Below, in pieces: positions 59,656-64,000 of a stretch of DNA of 64,000 bases. The notes under the pieces are model-generated. The model ran no database searches. It was not told the DNA's origin and saw only the letters and a list, made by a program, of their open reading frames with translations. The position numbers were made by a program, and so were the translations under genes. This stretch comes from Microbacterium trichothecenolyticum (GTDB lineage: Bacteria > Actinomycetota > Actinomycetes > Actinomycetales > Microbacteriaceae): positions 186,001 to 250,000 of the forward strand of contig NZ_JYJA01000040.1 in assembly GCF_000956465.1 (NCBI RefSeq). Direction: 5' to 3'. Every line of letters begins with the position of its first letter. Position 1 is the first letter of the stretch.

Positions 59656-62256
59656 TCAGGGCTTCAGCACGAGAGTGTCGGTCGTGGCCGCCTCGACCGC
59701 CTCGGGCGTGAACGCCCAGGGCGTCAGCTCCGCCTTCTGCCACGACTCCACCTGGTCGATGTAGTTCGTGTGGAAGGCGTGGCCGCTCTCGCCCGTGAGC
59801 TGGTTCCAGCGCGAGGCGTCGAAGTCCGACAGGTCGACGATCATGCGCATGGACGGCACGGTGACGGTCGAGAAGCTCCGGGTCAGATCCCAGCCGGTCG
59901 CGTTCACGACCGATGACCCGCCGCCGACCGGGAACGGCCCGCGGTTGAAGAGCCACTCGATCGCCGCGATGCCCGATTTGCCGAAGCTGCCGTTCTCGAG
60001 CGGAAGAGCGTGCAGGCTGCCCCAGTTCCAACGCGAGGGATTGTCGCCCTGGGCGTCGACGAGTCGCTCGTACGCGTCGATCGCCGAGCGCTTGAGCATG
60101 TCCGTCTTGCCGTCGACGCCGAGTTCGTCGTTGACCCACCAGGGCGACGTCTCGTCGTCGAGCAGCGCGTCCATCACGAGGAACTGACGCCCCTGTCCGG
60201 TCATGGGCGCCGCGTTCTCGCGCCCGTCGACGAAGACGTTGCCGGCGAGCGTGTCCCACAGCATGTTGGCGTACGCGGCGGCCGCCGAGTCGGCGCTGTT
60301 CTGCGCGTCCCACTCCTGCAGGAGGCCGAGCGCGGCATCGGTCTCGTCATCGCCCGTGGTGATGTCGGCGTACGCGGCCGTGAGGCGCATGCCGATGAAG
60401 GAATAGTTGTCGGCCTGGATGGCGTTGAGGTCGTCCGCCGTCACCGGACCCTTGGCGATCGCGCGGTCGATCAGCTCCGTGATGCGGGCCGCACGCCAGC
60501 CGTAGTCCCAGTCCCGCGTGAGCGGGTGGGTGTAGTCCTGCGTGACGATCGCGTTGTTCGCGGTGACGATGTAGCCCTCGGTGGGGTTGTACGAGACCGG
60601 AAGTTCCTCGAAGGGGATATATCCCTGCCACGCGTACGCCGAGTCCCACCCGGGTTGCGGCATCGAGCCATCGCCGGCGCCTCGGATCGGGAGCTTGCCG
60701 GGCGTCTGGTAGCCGATGTTTCCGTCGATGTCGGCGTAGATGAGGTTCTGCGCCGGCACGTCGAACAGGGCGGCGGCGCCGCGGAAGTCGTCGAAGTCCT
60801 TCGCGGTGTTGAGGGCGAAGATGGCGGATGCCGTGGTCCCGGGCTGCAGTGCCGTCCACCGCAGACTCACCGCATAGTCGCCCTCGGGCGCGTCGGCGGG
60901 CGCCTCCGTCACGGTGCCGCCCGTCCCGGTGAACGGCGCTTCCGCGATCGAGGTGAAGTCGTCGGTGAGTCCTGAGACGATCGGCCCGTTCGCGGTGGAT
61001 CGCACCTCGAGCTCGACATCCTCGGAACCTGCGACCTTGAACGTCTCGGTGTGCGTCTCGAGCGGCACCAGCGCGCCGTCATACCAGTACGAGTCGCCCT
61101 CGACCTTCTCGAGGTACAGGTCGGTGACGTCGGTGGTGAGGTTGGTGAAGCCCCACGCGATGCGCTCGTTGTGGCCGATCACGACGCCGGGGAGCCCCGA
61201 GAAGCCGAACCCGGCGACGTCGAAGGGGCACTCCTCGGTGACCGTGGAGCACTTCAACTGGATCTGGTGCCACACGCTCGGCAGCGACGCACCGAGGTGC
61301 GGGTCGTTGGCGAGCAGCGGCATGCCGGTGTCGGTCACGCTGCCCGACACGACCCACGAGTTCGAGCCGATGCCCTCGCCGGCGTCGCCGACGAGTTCGC
61401 CGACCGCCTCGATCACGCTGCCGACCTGGGTCCACTCGATCGACGAGGTGGACGCGTCCGTCTCGAGGACGTCGGGAGCCGTGCCGACCGCGGGCACCGT
61501 GGAGATCTTGGGCACGATGACCGGGTTCCGGTCGAACGGGTACGCGGGGTAGAGCTGGTCGATCTCGGCCTCGGTGAAGTCCGGCGCCATGACCGCGCGC
61601 TCGGTCTCGCTCTCGATGTTGCTGCGGAGGTCCCAGGCCATCGCCTTGAGCCACGCGACCGAGTCGGCCGGCGTCCAGGGTTCGATCTCGTAGTCGGAGT
61701 TCTGCAGGCCCAGCACGGCGTATTCGAACGACGCGTCGGCGCCCTGGTGATCGGCGAGATACGCGTTCACTCCGTCGGCGTAGGCGTCATAGTAGGCGTG
61801 CTCGGTGCCGTCGAGGGCGTCGACCTCCTGCTCGGCGATGTCGTGCCAGCCGAGGGTGCGCAGGAACTCGTCGGTGCCGAGCTGCGATGCGCCGAACATC
61901 TCGGAGAGTCGTCCGCTCGTGACGTGCCGGCGGAAATCCATCTCCCAGAAGCGGTCCTGCGCGTGCACATAGCCCTGGGCGAAGAACAGGTCGTGCGACG
62001 AGTCCGCGGTGATCGTCGGGATGCCGAGGACGTCGCGCTGCACCGTCACCTCGGCCTCGAGGCCGGCCGCCTTCACCTCGCCGCTCAGCTGCGGGAACGA
62101 GCGCTGCGCCGTGTACGCGACGAAGCCGACCGCGATGAGGGCGAGCACCACGATGGCCGCGAGGATGCTGAACAGGATGATGCCGATCGTCCTCCCCGCG
62201 GACCGGCGATGCACGGTGTCGTCGACGGCGTACGGGGACGGCTGGGGCTTCGTCAT
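59656..62256 (-). CDS. Penicillin acylase family protein (S45 Ntn-hydrolase)
   Basis: 866 aa. A single N-terminal membrane anchor (about 24-47), then an alpha-chain region with RDVLGIPTITADSSHDLFFAQGYVHAQDRFWEMDFRRH (in pieces), a spacer, and the beta-chain start SNSWVVSG with nucleophile Ser298 after GIG, where autocleavage is expected. Further S45 landmarks are DPHLGASLPSVWHQIQL and GHNERIAWGFTNLTTDV. Family members cleave beta-lactam side chains or acyl-homoserine lactones. The membrane anchor suggests cell-surface action. The ATG at 62256 has GGAAAG upstream. Confidence 0.92.
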   Translation of the reverse strand: MTKPQPSPYAVDDTVHRRSAGRTIGIILFSILAAIVVLALIAVGFVAYTAQRSFPQLSGEVKAAGLEAEVTVQRDVLGIPTITADSSHDLFFAQGYVHAQDRFWEMDFRRHVTSGRLSEMFGASQLGTDEFLRTLGWHDIAEQEVDALDGTEHAYYDAYADGVNAYLADHQGADASFEYAVLGLQNSDYEIEPWTPADSVAWLKAMAWDLRSNIESETERAVMAPDFTEAEIDQLYPAYPFDRNPVIVPKISTVPAVGTAPDVLETDASTSSIEWTQVGSVIEAVGELVGDAGEGIGSNSWVVSGSVTDTGMPLLANDPHLGASLPSVWHQIQLKCSTVTEECPFDVAGFGFSGLPGVVIGHNERIAWGFTNLTTDVTDLYLEKVEGDSYWYDGALVPLETHTETFKVAGSEDVELEVRSTANGPIVSGLTDDFTSIAEAPFTGTGGTVTEAPADAPEGDYAVSLRWTALQPGTTASAIFALNTAKDFDDFRGAAALFDVPAQNLIYADIDGNIGYQTPGKLPIRGAGDGSMPQPGWDSAYAWQGYIPFEELPVSYNPTEGYIVTANNAIVTQDYTHPLTRDWDYGWRAARITELIDRAIAKGPVTADDLNAIQADNYSFIGMRLTAAYADITTGDDETDAALGLLQEWDAQNSADSAAAAYANMLWDTLAGNVFVDGRENAAPMTGQGRQFLVMDALLDDETSPWWVNDELGVDGKTDMLKRSAIDAYERLVDAQGDNPSRWNWGSLHALPLENGSFGKSGIAAIEWLFNRGPFPVGGGSSVVNATGWDLTRSFSTVTVPSMRMIVDLSDFDASRWNQLTGESGHAFHTNYIDQVESWQKAELTPWAFTPEAVEAATTDTLVLKP

Positions 62257-62297
62257 TGAAAGAGCTTTCCGGGCGGGGTGGGGGATCCGCGGTGCCG

Positions 62298-62318
62298 GAC
62301 ACCGCGACATTCGGTGTC
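62298..62318. promoter_or_regulatory. Inverted repeat GACACCG-N7-CGGTGTC upstream of the penicillin acylase gene
   Basis: Perfect 7-bp arms at 62298-62304 and 62312-62318, 42 nt before the start codon. It could be an operator or a leader hairpin. A possible -10 TAACAT on the minus strand lies at 62352-62357. Confidence 0.35.
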
Positions 62319-62440
62319 ACGCGCGTTCGGGTCGCAACGGCACCATTCCGCATGTTAACCCCGAGTCGTCCCTCGCACCGAATCGCGTTGGGTTTTCACC
62401 TCGCGACCTGCCTCTTGCTCGTGTCCTGCCGTGATGCCCG

Positions 62441-64000
62441 CTAGCCGATGACGCTCGGCTGCAGGTCGCGGAGCGTCCGGAAGTGGGTCATGCGGGTGAC
62501 GCCGATCGCGGCCACCACGCCCGCGCCGACGAGCCAGGCGAGCAGCACGGCGAGGTCGAGCCAGACGCGGTCGGCGCTGCCGCCGTACATGACCTGGCGC
62601 ATCGCGTCGACGACGTAGCCCATGGGCAGCACGTGGTGCAGCGCCGCGAGCGGTGCGGGCAGCGTCTGCCACGGGAACGTGCCACCGGCGGTCACGAGCT
62701 GAAGCACCATGAGCACGAGGCCGAGGAACTGCCCGACCGAGCCGAGCCACACGTTGAGCGCGAGCACGATCGCGGCGTAGGTGGCCGACGCCAGCAGCAG
62801 GATGCCGAGGGTCGCGAGCGGGTGCGCGAAGGAGAAGCCGAGCGCGAGCGAGAGCACGCCGAACAGTCCGAGCATCTGCGCCCCGCCGAGGAGCGCAGGG
62901 GTCGCCCACCCGGCCAGCGTGATGCGGATCGGCGAGTGCAGCGCCGTCACCGCGCGCTTCGAGACCGGCTTCACGATGAGGAACAGCGCGTAGATGCCGA
63001 TCCAGCCCGCGAGGGCGGCGAAGAACGGCGCGAGGCCGGCGCCGTAGTTCTGCGCCTGCGTGAGCGACGAGCGCTCGATCTCGACCGGAGCCGCGAGGGT
63101 GTCGGCCTGGGCTTGGCGGGTGTCGGCGTCGTACGACGGCAGTCGGGCGGCGCCTGCGGAGAGCCCGTCGCGCAACTGTGTTGCGCCGTCCTCGAGCCGG
63201 GTGAGCCCACTGTCGAGCGTTGCCGCGCCGTCGCGCAGCTGCGCGGCGCCGTCGGCGGCCGTCGCGGTTCCCGCGGCGAGCGTGGACGACCCTGCCGCGA
63301 CAGATGCCGCTCCTGCCGAGACCTGCTGGGCGCCGGAGTTCAGCCGGTCGATCTGCGCGACGGCTCCCTGCACACGGCTGTCGACGGCATCGAGCCGGTC
63401 GCCGACCGGGTCGAGCGTGGCGAGAACGTCGTCGATCCGGGCCTGGTCGAGGCCGGCTTCACGGAGCTTCGCGGCGATGTCGTCGCGAACCTGCGGCAAT
63501 GTCGAGATGGCGGACGAGGATGCCGCGCCGATCCGGTCGGCGATGGCGTCGAGCTGTGCGGTGCCTCCGGCGACCTGCGACGCGCCGTCGGCGACCTGTG
63601 CCGCGCCGGCGGAGAGCTGGGCTGCACCGTCGCGCAGCTGAGCGGTGCCGTCTGCGAGCTTCCCGGCGCCGGAGGAGAGCTGCAACGCGCCGTCGCCTGC
63701 CTGGGCGAGACCGTCGACCAGCTGCGAGGCGCCGGTGGCGGCATCCGTCAACTGGACCCGGATGGTGTCGAGCGCGTCGAGCATCGTGAGACCCGCCTCA
63801 GCCACCACCTTCTCGGTGATCGTCGTCTGGATGCGCTCGACCGCCTGCGTGCCGATCGTCGAGGCGAGGTAGTTGTTGGCGTCGCTGGTGCGCAGCACGA
63901 TGTCGGCCGTCCGCGGCTCGCCGGTCGTGATCGACGCGATGGCCGCCGTGAAGTCGGCGGGCAGCTCGATCGCGAAGTCGTAGCCGCCCTCGTCGAGTCC
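62441..64000 (-). CDS. YhgE/Pip-family membrane protein (5' end cut by window edge)
   Basis: At least 519 codons, open to the right edge. The visible part begins in an extracytoplasmic region (YDFAIELPADFTAAIASITTGEP). A long stretch (about 100-270 of the visible part) of short Ala/Gly/Ser repeats with a period near 7 follows (LSSGAGKLADGTAQLRDGAAQLSAGAAQVADG in pieces), typical of YhgE/Pip 'tape' regions. Five to six membrane helices of ABC-2 type end the protein (FAALAGWIGIYALFLIVKPVSKRAV, VLMVLQLVTAGGTFPW, LPMGYVVDAMRQVMYGG). Relatives act in phage infection or ESX-like export. Confidence 0.85.
   Translation of the reverse strand, partial: GLDEGGYDFAIELPADFTAAIASITTGEPRTADIVLRTSDANNYLASTIGTQAVERIQTTITEKVVAEAGLTMLDALDTIRVQLTDAATGASQLVDGLAQAGDGALQLSSGAGKLADGTAQLRDGAAQLSAGAAQVADGASQVAGGTAQLDAIADRIGAASSSAISTLPQVRDDIAAKLREAGLDQARIDDVLATLDPVGDRLDAVDSRVQGAVAQIDRLNSGAQQVSAGAASVAAGSSTLAAGTATAADGAAQLRDGAATLDSGLTRLEDGATQLRDGLSAGAARLPSYDADTRQAQADTLAAPVEIERSSLTQAQNYGAGLAPFFAALAGWIGIYALFLIVKPVSKRAVTALHSPIRITLAGWATPALLGGAQMLGLFGVLSLALGFSFAHPLATLGILLLASATYAAIVLALNVWLGSVGQFLGLVLMVLQLVTAGGTFPWQTLPAPLAALHHVLPMGYVVDAMRQVMYGGSADRVWLDLAVLLAWLVGAGVVAAIGVTRMTHFRTLRDLQPSVIG

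Overview
The window is high-GC actinobacterial chromosome and most resembles Microbacterium or a close Microbacteriaceae relative. The reasons are the cell-division kinase/phosphatase locus beside tRNA-Leu, nucS, a Class II tRNA gene without encoded CCA, a subtilase ending in LAxTG, many GTG starts, ATGA/GTGA-coupled operons and several apparently leaderless genes. I see no IS element, phage gene, CRISPR array or rRNA. The genus is an inference; I could not run any comparison.

Layout. (1) 1-6,677, minus strand: a tightly coupled operon fhaA-fhaB-pstP-rodA-pbpA-PASTA kinase (kinase cut by the left edge), which links Ser/Thr phosphorylation to peptidoglycan synthesis. tRNA-Leu(CAG) and two strong hairpins follow on the plus strand. 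(2) 7,151-13,923, minus: a 1,453-aa wall-anchored subtilase, its likely TrmB/LuxR-type regulator with a palindrome between them, a GNAT acetyltransferase and a GntR/FCD regulator. (3) 14,299: a cold-shock gene with a long structured leader.

(4) 14,747-36,751: a ~22 kb exopolysaccharide locus in blocks. The first plus block holds a lipoprotein, pyruvyltransferase, hexapeptide acetyltransferase, GT4, the priming phosphoglycosyltransferase and an Alg14-Alg13-type fused glycosyltransferase. The minus block holds an SGNH esterase, Wzx-like flippase, GT2, O-antigen ligase/polymerase-like protein and Wzz-like protein. The second plus block holds a GT4, GT2, a WS/DGAT-type acyltransferase, an acetyltransferase, a GT2-GT4 fusion and a secreted subtilase, all translationally coupled. 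A membrane acyltransferase-3 protein sits just beyond. Together these predict a lipid-linked, flippase/polymerase-made polysaccharide decorated with pyruvate, acetyl and perhaps longer acyl groups. The acyltransferase and the coupled protease are the least expected members and the best candidates for something undescribed.

(5) 36,854-44,451, minus: a rhomboid-like/MprF-like fusion, a coiled-coil membrane protein, a HAD phosphatase, a MarR regulator and a GH106-like glycoside hydrolase with a three-half-site operator upstream. (6) 44,558-51,931: nucS, a MinD/ParA-like ATPase, a Sap/GAP-family membrane protein, a two-component system, and a divergent MFS/LacI pair with two identical operators. 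(7) 52,085-58,361: a complete six-gene Mrp Na+/H+ antiporter operon with MrpA and MrpB fused. (8) 58,366-64,000: a CGNR-type regulator divergent from a glyoxalase-family gene, a penicillin-acylase-family hydrolase and a truncated YhgE/Pip membrane protein.

Regulatory reading: six genes carry a TAnnnT hexamer 6-7 nt before the start codon without a convincing Shine-Dalgarno sequence, the arrangement expected of leaderless mRNAs.
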